DNA of 64,000 nt from NCBI GenBank assembly GCA_016710745.1, contig JADJVB010000010.1:434001-498000 (forward strand). Reading direction: 5' to 3'. Under the pieces are notes generated by a model, which had not been told where the DNA came from, did no database searches, and was given only the letters and a program-made list of their open reading frames with translations. The stretch is from Chitinophagaceae bacterium (lineage in GTDB: Bacteria > Bacteroidota > Bacteroidia > Chitinophagales > Chitinophagaceae). The position numbers and the translations under genes are program-made. Shown here one piece after another: positions 1-8,371 of this stretch; the first letter of the stretch is position 1, and each line of letters starts with the position of its first letter.

Positions 1-1
1 T

Positions 2-310
2 AAAAAGTTTTTTGCATTTGTAAAAGCCTGCCGGGATATAGGCATTACCGTTCCCATTATTCCGGGATTGAAGCCGATCTATACAAAAAAGCAACTGACC
101 GTATTGCCTAAAATTTTTCATATCGACCTGCCAACTGCATTAAGCAGGGAGATCATTAAATGTAAAACCGATGAGGATGTTGAACAGGTGGGTACCGAGT
201 GGTTGCTGCAACAATCGAAGGAATTAAAAGAATTTGGTGTTCCGGTGTTACATTATTACACCCTGGGAAGGCCGCACATAGTGGGCAATGTAGTAAGAGA
301 AATATTGTAA
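2..310 (+). CDS. metF: Methylenetetrahydrofolate reductase, C-terminal part (5' end outside window)
   Basis: The reading frame is open from base 2 and ends at a TAA at 308-310, so only about the last 100 residues are present. The segment PIIPGLKPIYTKKQL and the later HYYTLGRPH are the closing strands and helices of the MetF TIM barrel, where the folate-binding region ends with an 'HFYTLNR'-like motif. MetF reduces 5,10-methylene-THF to 5-methyl-THF with a flavin cofactor and supplies methyl groups for methionine synthesis in the cytoplasm. A strong hairpin follows directly. The family call is by motif recall from a fragment, so the name is likely but not certain. Confidence 0.82.
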   Translation, partial: KKFFAFVKACRDIGITVPIIPGLKPIYTKKQLTVLPKIFHIDLPTALSREIIKCKTDEDVEQVGTEWLLQQSKELKEFGVPVLHYYTLGRPHIVGNVVREIL

Positions 311-313
311 AAT

Positions 314-348
314 AAAAACCCGCCAACTGAATGTGAAGGCGGGCTTTT
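314..348. terminator. Bidirectional rho-independent terminator
   Basis: A six-pair GC stem (CCCGCC at 319-324, GGCGGG at 338-343) is flanked by A-run on the left and T-run on the right, so it can end metF on the plus strand and the PPIase gene on the minus strand. The two genes converge here with 54 bases between them. Confidence 0.8.
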
Positions 349-364
349 CATTTATCATATTTTG

Positions 365-2305
365 TTATGGCACTAATAAGGATTTAAAAACAGCCTCATT
401 GATCTTAACCGGGTATTTCTTTTTCAACTCAGCTATCCAGTTGTCCTCCAGTGCATTTTGATAGTCGTTAATGGCCAGCCCTTTCGATTCTTCATAATTA
501 CGTTGCAGGTTAGCTTCATATCGTTTAACCAGTTTAACAAAACTGGCATTGCCATCGGCCGGGTTCTCTGTGATCTTTGTAATGGCTCCGGCCTGCATAT
601 CCGGATCAAGGGTTACCGGTATTTGGGCAAGATCGAACCTGCCCGAATCTGTTTGAATATTGTTATTGCTTTCCGCTACCAGCTGCCGCCAATCCTTTCC
701 CGCTAAAATGGCCGACCTTCCGGTTTCTGCAATATCTTTATTGGCACAATTAAACATAATGATATCGGCGCTGGCCGCCCACAGGTATTTGTGTTTGTTT
801 TGCTCATATACTTTTTGCAAACCCACCGTATCGGCCGCTGCCTTTCCCCAAATATTCTTCTCCATTATTTCAAACAGAACATTGCCCGCTTTAAACTCGT
901 CCATTTGATACCGGAATTCGGCATTAAAATCTTCCAGGTGATCCCTGTAATACTCCATCACCGAAATGGTAAAGAATTTATCAATCAGCGCTGCGTTGGA
1001 TTCGCCCTGGTACAATTCTCCCGATCCTTTATAGTTTCTTATAAAGTCAAGCCAGTCTTTTCCCGTCAGTGTCTTTTTGGCAAAACTGCAAACAGGCTTA
1101 TTGGCTATCGGATATACAGCAAGGTTATCCGTTTTTGAATTTGGCTGGCTGATAACACTATCGGCATAGCGGAATAGATTTGCATCATTAACGGCGGTTA
1201 GTTTTTTAAAATTAACCTGCTTGAATATCTCTTTGGTAAACAGGTTTTTGGCAATATTTACCCGGGCATCCTTTTGAATATTTTGCTTCAGTTCGTATTG
1301 AAGTGTTTTGTCGTTTTTGTCGGCTGATACCGGTGTCTGAGATAATCTTTTTACGATATGATATCCGTATTCGGTTAAAAAAGGTTTGCTGATCTCGTTG
1401 TTCCGGGTGAGTTTGAATACTTCATTTTCGAACGACGACCGGTATTTGCCCGTACCAAACTCTGCCATTTCTCCACTATTGCCGTAGGTCACTTTATCAT
1501 CGCTGAACCACCTGGCCATCTTACCAAAGTCTTCGCCTTTTTGAAGCAACTGGTAAACGGAGTCTGCTTTTTTCTTAAATTCATTTCTTTCTGTTTCACC
1601 CGCTTGCGGTGGAACAGAAAATAGAATTTGGGCAACCTTCCATTTGCCCACAGCCTTTCTTTCGTCGATCAATTTAAACACATGCCAGCCGTTTTTTGAT
1701 TGGTACGGTTTGCTGGCCTGACCAGGTTTCAGATTATAGACAATATTTTCGTATTCATAAGGCAAGCTAAATGCGGTAATATAACCAAGGTTTGAGTGAT
1801 TGGCCTTAACCGGGGTGGTTTCACAAATTTTATCATAATCGGTTTTACCCGCTGCCAGTGCGCTGTAGATCTCCGATATTGATTTAGCTACTTTCTGGGT
1901 GTCACTCGGCTGCAGGGTAGCAGCAACAGGAATATAAAAATGCAATACCTGCAGATCTTTCTGACTGCGCTCAAAAGCTTCGTCGAGTAAACCATTGAGC
2001 GCTTTTTCGTTATTTAAATAACTATCCAGTATCTGGCTTCTGAAACTTTGTACATCATATTGCAGCTGGGGCATGGTATCCATACCAAGGTCCATCGCAG
2101 CTTTCACTTTCAGTTTGAATTTAACATAGAGATCAAGGTAGTCCCTTAATGCTTTTTCTTTATCGGTAACCGGTACCTGGTTCTTATTGTAGGCCCTGAT
2201 AAATTCAGCCTTGTCCACTGCCAGGTTACCATAGGTAAACAGGGTTTGGGCTATAACGCCGGTTGTTAAGCCCGCGAAAACAAAAAGCAATAAAAATTTT
2301 TTCAT
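365..2305 (-). CDS. SurA-like periplasmic peptidyl-prolyl isomerase (two parvulin domains)
   Basis: About 646 residues. The start chosen is the ATG at 2305, which gives a clean signal peptide (MKKFLLLFVFAGL...AQ); a longer frame to 2335 would overlap the upstream gene. An N-terminal helical region is followed by two parvulin-type (PPIC) segments at roughly residues 120-220 and 225-335, the second with the typical 'GYHIVK' ending strand. A C-terminal region of about 300 residues has no motif I recognise. The family folds or escorts outer-membrane proteins in the periplasm. It lies 13 bases behind the TlpA-like gene and is probably cotranscribed with it, which suggests a joint role in envelope protein maturation. 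Its client proteins are unknown. Confidence 0.85.
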   Translation of the reverse strand: MKKFLLLFVFAGLTTGVIAQTLFTYGNLAVDKAEFIRAYNKNQVPVTDKEKALRDYLDLYVKFKLKVKAAMDLGMDTMPQLQYDVQSFRSQILDSYLNNEKALNGLLDEAFERSQKDLQVLHFYIPVAATLQPSDTQKVAKSISEIYSALAAGKTDYDKICETTPVKANHSNLGYITAFSLPYEYENIVYNLKPGQASKPYQSKNGWHVFKLIDERKAVGKWKVAQILFSVPPQAGETERNEFKKKADSVYQLLQKGEDFGKMARWFSDDKVTYGNSGEMAEFGTGKYRSSFENEVFKLTRNNEISKPFLTEYGYHIVKRLSQTPVSADKNDKTLQYELKQNIQKDARVNIAKNLFTKEIFKQVNFKKLTAVNDANLFRYADSVISQPNSKTDNLAVYPIANKPVCSFAKKTLTGKDWLDFIRNYKGSGELYQGESNAALIDKFFTISVMEYYRDHLEDFNAEFRYQMDEFKAGNVLFEIMEKNIWGKAAADTVGLQKVYEQNKHKYLWAASADIIMFNCANKDIAETGRSAILAGKDWRQLVAESNNNIQTDSGRFDLAQIPVTLDPDMQAGAITKITENPADGNASFVKLVKRYEANLQRNYEESKGLAINDYQNALEDNWIAELKKKYPVKINEAVFKSLLVP

Positions 2306-2318
2306 CAGTAAGTTAGTT

Positions 2319-3761
2319 TTATTTCGATGCGGCAACGTTCCACTTTACTTCTAACAATTCGTTTAGTTGCAGCAGGGTAAGTTTTTTACCTATGATCCTT
2401 TTTTCTTTGTCTAACAGGTAAATGGTTGGTGTCATTGTGATATCATACAATTGCCTGAAGCTCGGCCTTTGTGCGGCATAATCAGCATCTTCCATTTCTT
2501 TTGTTTTATACACATGCGTCCACTCGCCCAGGTTATGATCGGTGATAAACCTGGTCCATTCCGGTTTTACATTTGCTTTGTTTTCGGGGGTTAGTACCGC
2601 AAAAATTTTTACGTTGTGCTGCTTCCAGCTGGCCCGGTAAATCGAATCCAGCCTGGGAATTTCTTCCTTACAATGTCCGCAATTGGGATCCCAAAAACAA
2701 ACGATCGTATAATCTGCTGCGAGGCTGTATAAATTGGCCGACTTATCTTCGGTATTCAGCATATCCAGATCGGCGGCCTGAATGCCGATCAAATTTGCCA
2801 TCAGCATATAAGCACGGCGGCTGATAGCCTCCATCTGTTTTTCATTAAGCCACGACGTTAAGCCTTTGCTGTGGTATTTATCAAAAAGATGAACAAACAC
2901 GGCATCCTGCCCCATATACTTCGGGTTTATATATTCATCGGTAAGCCAGTTTATTAAAAACTTATACATTTCCGGTGAGGACCTGGCCAGCAGTAATTTG
3001 TAATCTATGTCTTTAATGATACTGTCGGGATCGGGCGAAATAACCTCCCGGTAATACCGTTCCATTTTTTTTAAAAAGAAAGGTGTTCTGATTATCCGGT
3101 CGTCCATGAAGCTGATCCCATCCCAATAATGCATTTTGTATTCGTTGTAGCTATCAATCGAATCCTGCCGGGTAACGGATATTTTTGAAGAAACAACGGG
3201 TTCTTTCATGGCCTGCAGCAGTGCCGCCATCATAGAATTTGGCTGCTTTTTGATGATGCCTTCACGATAAGCATTCAATTCATTATTATAGGTTGTATAA
3301 TTTTTTTCATGCAGCAGCGAATCTTCCAATGTAGTTGAAGACCTGAATGCATTTAGCTCTTTCTGGATCAACTTTCCTTTTGAGGCGGCAATTTTTTGAT
3401 ATTGTTCGTATAAAATATTTTCCTTAGAACCTTTTACAACGGTTTTGTTAACGATATCTGAAGTATCAGAACTAACAGAAATAATCTGCTCTTTATCAAC
3501 TAAAAACTCTGTTCTTATCGTTTTTCCCGGAAAAAAAATGGCGTAAATGCCCGGGATTAAATTTACCGGGCCTTTGAAAACCGCTGTTCCATTATTACCA
3601 ATAGCAGCAGAGTCAACAATATTAAAATTGTTGCCCATGTAATAAGTCAGGTAGGTGATACCGCCCGTATATCCCGGTGCTTTAAAATTGACCTGAAAGC
3701 CCTGGGCAAATGCTGAACCTATACATAAAAGGGCAAAAAAGAAAACGATGTATTTTTTCAT
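2319..3761 (-). CDS. TlpA/ResA-like thioredoxin-fold protein with N-terminal DUF4369-type domain
   Basis: 480 residues with a signal peptide (cleavage near AFAQ, residue 20). Residues 21-110 resemble the beta-rich DUF4369 domain that precedes many Bacteroidota thioredoxins; 110-335 are helical (DUF5106-like); 345-480 form an AhpC/TSA thioredoxin fold. The redox motif is C361-GH-C364 in 'FWDPNCGHCKEEIP', and a cis-proline segment MTPTIYLLD follows. Such proteins reduce disulfides in the periplasm, for example on cytochrome c apoproteins or envelope enzymes. It is the first gene of a two-gene unit with the PPIase, and a TACATTTG promoter word lies 16 bases upstream. The exact substrate cannot be told from sequence. 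Confidence 0.87.
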   Translation of the reverse strand: MKKYIVFFFALLCIGSAFAQGFQVNFKAPGYTGGITYLTYYMGNNFNIVDSAAIGNNGTAVFKGPVNLIPGIYAIFFPGKTIRTEFLVDKEQIISVSSDTSDIVNKTVVKGSKENILYEQYQKIAASKGKLIQKELNAFRSSTTLEDSLLHEKNYTTYNNELNAYREGIIKKQPNSMMAALLQAMKEPVVSSKISVTRQDSIDSYNEYKMHYWDGISFMDDRIIRTPFFLKKMERYYREVISPDPDSIIKDIDYKLLLARSSPEMYKFLINWLTDEYINPKYMGQDAVFVHLFDKYHSKGLTSWLNEKQMEAISRRAYMLMANLIGIQAADLDMLNTEDKSANLYSLAADYTIVCFWDPNCGHCKEEIPRLDSIYRASWKQHNVKIFAVLTPENKANVKPEWTRFITDHNLGEWTHVYKTKEMEDADYAAQRPSFRQLYDITMTPTIYLLDKEKRIIGKKLTLLQLNELLEVKWNVAASK

Positions 3762-3777
3762 GTTGATTTAAGGATAG

Positions 3778-3785
3778 CAAATGTA
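3778..3785 (-). promoter_or_regulatory. -7 promoter element of the TlpA/PPIase unit
   Basis: The minus strand reads TACATTTG, matching the Bacteroidota consensus TAnnTTTG, 16 bases before the ATG at 3761. No clear -33 TTTG was seen. Confidence 0.5.
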
Positions 3786-3876
3786 TTTAAAATTGATGGT
3801 TAATACACAGTTATACGGTTGGCAGCACTTTAACAATTACAAATCATTAACAAAATCATATTGAAGATTAATGCGG

Positions 3877-3884
3877 TATTTTTG
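3877..3884 (+). promoter_or_regulatory. -7 promoter element abutting the rlmD-type start codon
   Basis: TATTTTTG is followed by five bases and then the GTG start at 3890. Transcription would begin at or within a base or two of the start codon, so the mRNA should be leaderless. No -33 element at the usual spacing. Confidence 0.55.
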
Positions 3885-3889
3885 CAGCC

Positions 3890-5413
3890 GTGAGGAAAAA
3901 AAATAAGAAAATCGTACTGGAGGGTCTGTTAATAACCGATTATGCGGCCGAAGGAAAGGCCCTGGCCCGGCATGAGGGTAAAGTGATCTTTATATCGGGA
4001 GCCGTACCCGGTGATACGGCTGATGTGATGCTGGTAAAGAACAAAAAAGACTGGGCCGAGGGCCGGGTATTAAAGATCATCGAAAAATCGACTGAACGCG
4101 TTGAACCATTTTGCAGGCATTTTGGTGTTTGTGGCGGCTGTAAATGGCAGATGTTGCCCTACGATAAACAGTTGGCATATAAACAACAGGAAGTGGAGCA
4201 AAACCTCCGTCGCATCGGTAAAGTTGACCTGCCCCCGATCTTGCCGATAATAGGCGCCGACGAAACGCGGTATTACAGAAATAAGCTGGAGTTTACGTTT
4301 AGTAATAAGGAGTATTATCCGGCCCCCCCGTCCGCCAAAGCCTCCCCAAGCCCCTCCAAGGGAGGGGTTTTAAAAGACACTGAAGAATCGGAAAAATTAT
4401 TTGAATTGCCAGACTCCAGGATCCTCCCTTTGGGGGGCGGGGGGGCTGTTGGGGGGGCTGGGGCCTTAGGCTTCCACGTTCCCCGCATATTTGATAAAGT
4501 AATTGATATTGATACCTGTTATTTAATGGATGAAGTGAATAACAGGATCAGGAATACCGTGCGGGCTTTTGCATTGGAAAATAAATTTTCGTTTTACGAT
4601 ATCAGGGAACACACCGGCTGGCTGCGGAATATTATCATTCGGCTATGCAGTACCGGCGAATTAATGGTGAATATCTGTTTAAACCATGATGAAGAAACCG
4701 ACCGGAAAAAACTATTCGATCACCTGTTGCACGAAGTACCCGAAATCACTACTTTATTATACACCATCAACCCGAAATGGAACGACAGTATTTATGACCT
4801 TACACCAGCGGTTTATTTTGGCAAAGGTTACGTGATAGAAAAACTGTCTACCGGGCCGGGTGGCAATGATTTTGAATTTAAAATTTCGCCCAAATCCTTT
4901 TTTCAAACCAATACCAAACAGGCAGAGAAGCTATATACTGTCACCCGTGATTTTGCGGCGCTTACCGGAAAGGAGATCGTGTATGACCTCTATTGTGGTA
5001 CCGGCAGCATTGGCATTTTTGTCAGCAAACTGGCAAAGAAGGTGATCGGCGTGGAAGTAATTGAAGAAGCGATCGTTGATGCAAAGGAAAACGCAGCCTT
5101 AAATAATATAACACACGCAGAATTTTTCAGTGGCGATGTTATCAAAATATGCAATGATGAATTCTTTGCCGCCCATGGCCGGCCCGATGTGATCATTACC
5201 GACCCCCCACGGGCGGGCATGCATGAAAAACTGGTGATCAAACTGCTCGAAATAGCCGCACCAACCATCGTGTATGTAAGCTGCAATACGGCAACACAGG
5301 CCCGGGACCTGGGTTTACTGAGCGAAAAATACACGATAGAAAAAATTCAACCCGTAGATATGTTTCCGCACACACACCATATTGAATGCGTGGTGTTGTT
5401 AAAACTGAAATAG
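3890..5413 (+). CDS. rlmD: 23S rRNA (uracil-5-)-methyltransferase RlmD/TrmA family, with repeat-derived insert
   Basis: 507 residues, GTG start. A TRAM-like beta domain occupies residues 1-65. Four cysteines placed as in RlmD iron-sulfur enzymes are C75, C81, C84 and C210. The SAM-binding motif DLYCGTGSIGIF and the catalytic nucleophile C465 (VYVSCNTATQARD) are intact, so the enzyme should be active in methylating a uridine of 23S rRNA. RlmD and RlmCD specificities cannot be separated by eye. Residues about 144-192 are low-complexity Pro/Ser/Ala then Gly/Ala and are encoded by a GC-rich imperfect inverted repeat; they sit in the loop between 'RNKLEFTFSN' and 'GFHVPRIFDKV', where family members vary in length. 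The gene has its own promoter and stands alone. Confidence 0.88.
   Translation: MRKKNKKIVLEGLLITDYAAEGKALARHEGKVIFISGAVPGDTADVMLVKNKKDWAEGRVLKIIEKSTERVEPFCRHFGVCGGCKWQMLPYDKQLAYKQQEVEQNLRRIGKVDLPPILPIIGADETRYYRNKLEFTFSNKEYYPAPPSAKASPSPSKGGVLKDTEESEKLFELPDSRILPLGGGGAVGGAGALGFHVPRIFDKVIDIDTCYLMDEVNNRIRNTVRAFALENKFSFYDIREHTGWLRNIIIRLCSTGELMVNICLNHDEETDRKKLFDHLLHEVPEITTLLYTINPKWNDSIYDLTPAVYFGKGYVIEKLSTGPGGNDFEFKISPKSFFQTNTKQAEKLYTVTRDFAALTGKEIVYDLYCGTGSIGIFVSKLAKKVIGVEVIEEAIVDAKENAALNNITHAEFFSGDVIKICNDEFFAAHGRPDVIITDPPRAGMHEKLVIKLLEIAAPTIVYVSCNTATQARDLGLLSEKYTIEKIQPVDMFPHTHHIECVVLLKLK
4319..4466 (+). repeat. Imperfect inverted repeat inserted inside the rlmD reading frame
   Basis: A C-rich arm at about 4321-4368 and a G-rich arm at about 4422-4465 are imperfect reverse complements (CCTCCCTT.GG... 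reads on both), separated by about 55 bases. The C-rich arm resembles the intergenic CCCCTCC...CCAAGGGAGGGG elements of Bacteroidota genomes. The element keeps the frame open and adds about 49 residues to RlmD. Confidence 0.7.
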
Positions 5414-5425
5414 GGATTAATCAAC

Positions 5426-5433
5426 TAAATTTG
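5426..5433 (+). promoter_or_regulatory. -7 promoter element abutting the rhomboid start codon
   Basis: TAAATTTG matches TAnnTTTG exactly and lies four bases before the ATG at 5438, predicting a leaderless transcript for the two rhomboid genes. Confidence 0.55.
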
Positions 5434-5437
5434 TAAA

Positions 5438-6067
5438 ATGGCTTTTAATAATTACGGAAACAAGTTTCAACGTACAACACCGGTGGTGTTGAATTTGATC
5501 ATCATTAATGCGTTGGTGTACCTGGTACAATACATGTTCGATGGTCCCGATACAGGCAGTGTACTCGACCAGAAAATAACAGCAAAGATCGCGCTGTTTC
5601 CCTACCAGACCAGTTTTTTTAAACCCTACCAGCTGGTCACGCACATGTTTGCTCATGGTGGATTTTTTCATTTATTGTTTAATATGTTTGTATTGTGGAT
5701 GTTTGGCTCGCTGCTGGAAAGAGCCTGGGGACCAAAGAAGTTTTTAATATTTTATTTTGCCTGTGGCCTCGCCGCCGGAGTGGCACATTTGTTACTGGAG
5801 TTTTCGCCGGCGGTTGGTGCATCTGGCGCCATCATGGGTTTACTGGCGGCTTTCGCCTATCTTTTTCCCAATACCGAATTGATTATCTTTCCTATTCCAC
5901 TACCGGTAAAAGCAAAATATGCCGTGGCATTAATTGCGGCCTATGATCTATTTGGCGGCGTATATGCTGCCGGTAATATTGCGCATTTTGCTCACCTGGG
6001 CGGGTTGGTCATGGGATTCATTTTGGTTATTTACTGGAACAAGACCAATAAGAAAACTTTCTATTAA
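5438..6067 (+). CDS. Rhomboid-family intramembrane serine protease (catalytically complete)
   Basis: 209 residues with six predicted membrane helices. The catalytic dyad is visible: S129 in VGASGAIMG and H186 in AHFAHLGGL. The conserved L-loop and oxyanion region HGGFFHLLFNMFVLWMFG (residues 73-90, with H78 and N82) is present. Rhomboids cut transmembrane substrates within the inner membrane. The gene is followed after 57 bases by a second rhomboid-like gene that lacks the serine, and both are likely on one transcript. No physiological substrate can be inferred from the sequence. Confidence 0.92.
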   Translation: MAFNNYGNKFQRTTPVVLNLIIINALVYLVQYMFDGPDTGSVLDQKITAKIALFPYQTSFFKPYQLVTHMFAHGGFFHLLFNMFVLWMFGSLLERAWGPKKFLIFYFACGLAAGVAHLLLEFSPAVGASGAIMGLLAAFAYLFPNTELIIFPIPLPVKAKYAVALIAAYDLFGGVYAAGNIAHFAHLGGLVMGFILVIYWNKTNKKTFY

Positions 6068-6124
6068 AAGAGTCAGCTACTTGTGGTGTCTGTTTGTAAT
6101 TTTACAGATACCCGAATAAATTAT

Positions 6125-7057
6125 ATGGGAGAATCAGACAGATATATTGATTACGGTAACAGAAGGCAACGTTTTACATTGGGGCAACCCGATAATGCCC
6201 TGATGTGGCTTTTTGTGTTTAACGTTATTTTCTTTTTGATACTGGCAACTATTAAAGCAGCTATTTCGGTAAACGATAATTCTGATGCCGTTTTTTATTC
6301 GCAGGTGGTTAACTGGTTCTATTTACCTGCCGATCTTGGTCGCTTGAGTAACAGACCCTGGACGGTTTTCACGTTCATGTTCAGCGATATAGAACTGTTC
6401 AGGGCATTAAGCAATATGCTATGGCTTTGGGCATTTGGCAACATTCTCCAAAATTTAACAGGCAATAAAAAACTGATACCGGTTTATCTCTATGGAGGTT
6501 TTGCAGGCGGACTGTTTTTTATTCTGGCCTCTTATCTTGTACCTTCAAACAAAGAAATAATCAGCAGTTCAAATTTGTTGGGTGCCAACGCGGCGGTGAT
6601 GGCCGTTGCCGTTGCAGCTACGGTTATTGCACCTAATTATCGTTTTTTCAAACACATTGGCCGGGGTGTACCTATATGGACATTATTGGTTGTTTATATC
6701 GTAATTGACCTTGCTGCTGTAGCCGGCAGGCCCGCGGCTGTACCCATTGGCCACCTGGGCGGCGCATTGGCGGGTTTGCTGTTTATTGTTGGCCTGCAAC
6801 ATAAAATGGACGGCAGTGTATGGATGAATTCAATCTATAGTTGGTTTATCAACCTGTTTAATCCAAACAAAAACAAACCTAAGAATACCATAAAAGAAAA
6901 AGTTTTTTATAATACCGGTAACCGGAACCCGTTTCAAAAAACAGCCAACGTAACCGAACAAAGGGTTGATGAAATCCTCGACAAGATCAGCCAAAAAGGA
7001 TACGACCATCTTACCAAAGAAGAGAAAGAAATTTTAAAAAGGGCCAGCGAAGACTGA
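6125..7057 (+). CDS. Rhomboid-like pseudoprotease with DUF6576-type cytoplasmic tail
   Basis: 310 residues from the ATG at 6125 (a GTG at 6083 in frame would add 14 residues not typical of the family). The fold is rhomboid: PWTVFTFMFSD, the FRALSNMLWLWAFG helix, and H210 in PIGHLGGALAG are kept. At the place of the catalytic serine the sequence reads LLGANAAVMA, so N155 replaces Ser (codon AAC; AGC differs by one transition). It is therefore predicted to lack protease activity. After the membrane part, a hydrophilic tail (about 235-310) ends in a helical 'VDEILDKISQKGYDHLTKEE' motif, common at the end of Bacteroidota rhomboids. It probably works with the active rhomboid just upstream, or as a chaperone-like iRhom analogue; that is inference. 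Confidence 0.83.
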   Translation: MGESDRYIDYGNRRQRFTLGQPDNALMWLFVFNVIFFLILATIKAAISVNDNSDAVFYSQVVNWFYLPADLGRLSNRPWTVFTFMFSDIELFRALSNMLWLWAFGNILQNLTGNKKLIPVYLYGGFAGGLFFILASYLVPSNKEIISSSNLLGANAAVMAVAVAATVIAPNYRFFKHIGRGVPIWTLLVVYIVIDLAAVAGRPAAVPIGHLGGALAGLLFIVGLQHKMDGSVWMNSIYSWFINLFNPNKNKPKNTIKEKVFYNTGNRNPFQKTANVTEQRVDEILDKISQKGYDHLTKEEKEILKRASED

Positions 7058-7092
7058 TTACCACTTTCACATTCTTTTATGCCAGTTAGCAT

Positions 7093-7100
7093 TATCTTTA
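7093..7100 (+). promoter_or_regulatory. Near-consensus -7 element before the EEP gene
   Basis: TATCTTTA (one mismatch, last G to A) lies exactly four bases before the ATG at 7105, the same spacing as in the leaderless candidates. Confidence 0.35.
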
Positions 7101-7104
7101 TGCC

Positions 7105-8235
7105 ATGTCGAAAAATATTTTCCGCAGACTCACAAAACGTTTTTTCATTGTCGTAAACTTCATTGCGGCCATACTTTTTTTGTTGGGATGTTACGGATAT
7201 TTATTCAACCCGAAATATTTCTGGCCTATCGGATTATTAACGCTCACCTCGTTTTATTTTCTGTTGATCTTACTGGCCTTTGTTCTGTTTTGGTTATTTA
7301 TAAAACCGGTTCGGGCATTGATTTCGGTGATCGCCATCACCCTGGCCCTGGGGCCTGTCAGTAATATCCTGCCACCCCGCATACCTCAACTTTTTAGTTT
7401 GGAAAAGAAGGGAAACACCCTGCGGGTAATGACCTGGAATGTAGCACAGTTCAATGTTATGGGAGATAAGGAAAACCCGGCCGTAAAAAAACAAATGTTT
7501 GGTATCGTCAACGAATATCAGCCCGATATTGCCTGTTTCCAGGAAATGGTCGCCGAAGACAGCACGGTAAAAGACCACGGGCATGTAGATGATTATCTGG
7601 AACAACTCAAATTCGCCGATTATCATTATGCCTACAACAGCAAAGAAGATTTTTGGGGCTATGCCCATTTCGGCATTATTATTTTTTCGAAATATCCCAT
7701 CATCAACAAAAAAACGATCAGCTGGTATCCGCGCAATTACAATTCTATTTTTCAATATGTGGATATTGTAAAGGGCGCAGATACTATCAGGGTGTTCAAT
7801 ATTCACTTGCAGTCTTTGCGGTTCAGCAGGTCTAATTTAAAATACCTCGACCAACCCAGCGTTGAAGATGAGGAAGCTATTAAACAGTCAAAAAATATAA
7901 TCGGTAAGTTTAAAACCGGTTTTTTAAGGCGGCAGGTACAGGCCGACCGTATCAGGGAGGAGATAGATAAAAGCCCTTACCCGGTATTGGTAAGCGGCGA
8001 TTTCAATGATGTGGCCAACAGCTATGCCTATCATACCATCGGTAAGGGATTAAATAATGCTTTTGTAGAAAAAGGATCGGGACTGGGCCGCACATTCAGT
8101 GGTATATCACCGGTTTTACGCATCGATAATATTTTTGTTGACCGAAGGTTGGAGGTACTGCAATATCAGCTGATCAAGAAAAAGCTAAGCGACCATTTTC
8201 CCATCGTGGCTGATGTACAAATGAACAAAAAGTAA
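7105..8235 (+). CDS. Membrane-anchored endonuclease/exonuclease/phosphatase (EEP) family protein
   Basis: 376 residues. Two or three membrane helices fill residues 8-90; the rest is an EEP domain: MTWNVAQFNV (about 110), the metal-binding glutamate in CFQEMVAED, the catalytic histidine segment FNIHLQSL, SGDFNDVANS and the closing SDHFPIVADV. All expected active-site motifs are present. EEP enzymes hydrolyse phosphodiester bonds in nucleic acids, inositol phosphates or sphingomyelin; here the anchor suggests action at the outer face of the inner membrane. The true substrate is not evident. A second overlapping reading on the minus strand is considered a shadow. Confidence 0.85.
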   Translation: MSKNIFRRLTKRFFIVVNFIAAILFLLGCYGYLFNPKYFWPIGLLTLTSFYFLLILLAFVLFWLFIKPVRALISVIAITLALGPVSNILPPRIPQLFSLEKKGNTLRVMTWNVAQFNVMGDKENPAVKKQMFGIVNEYQPDIACFQEMVAEDSTVKDHGHVDDYLEQLKFADYHYAYNSKEDFWGYAHFGIIIFSKYPIINKKTISWYPRNYNSIFQYVDIVKGADTIRVFNIHLQSLRFSRSNLKYLDQPSVEDEEAIKQSKNIIGKFKTGFLRRQVQADRIREEIDKSPYPVLVSGDFNDVANSYAYHTIGKGLNNAFVEKGSGLGRTFSGISPVLRIDNIFVDRRLEVLQYQLIKKKLSDHFPIVADVQMNKK

Positions 8236-8283
8236 TACCTTAGCGGTCTCAAATGAAATTGTTCTGCACATACCATCTTTTCT

Positions 8284-8314
8284 GTTGCCCTTGCGGCATA
8301 GCTTAATATCTTTG
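8284..8314 (+). promoter_or_regulatory. Promoter of cysS (-33 and -7 elements)
   Basis: TTG at 8285-8287, 19 bases, then TATCTTTG at 8307-8314: both Bacteroidota sigma-ABfr type elements at the expected spacing. The leader to the ATG at 8372 would be about 50 bases. Confidence 0.65.
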
Positions 8315-8371
8315 TAATCATTACATTTACCTGTCGCAGGTATTTTTGCCGAAATTTAATCAAACAGATTT

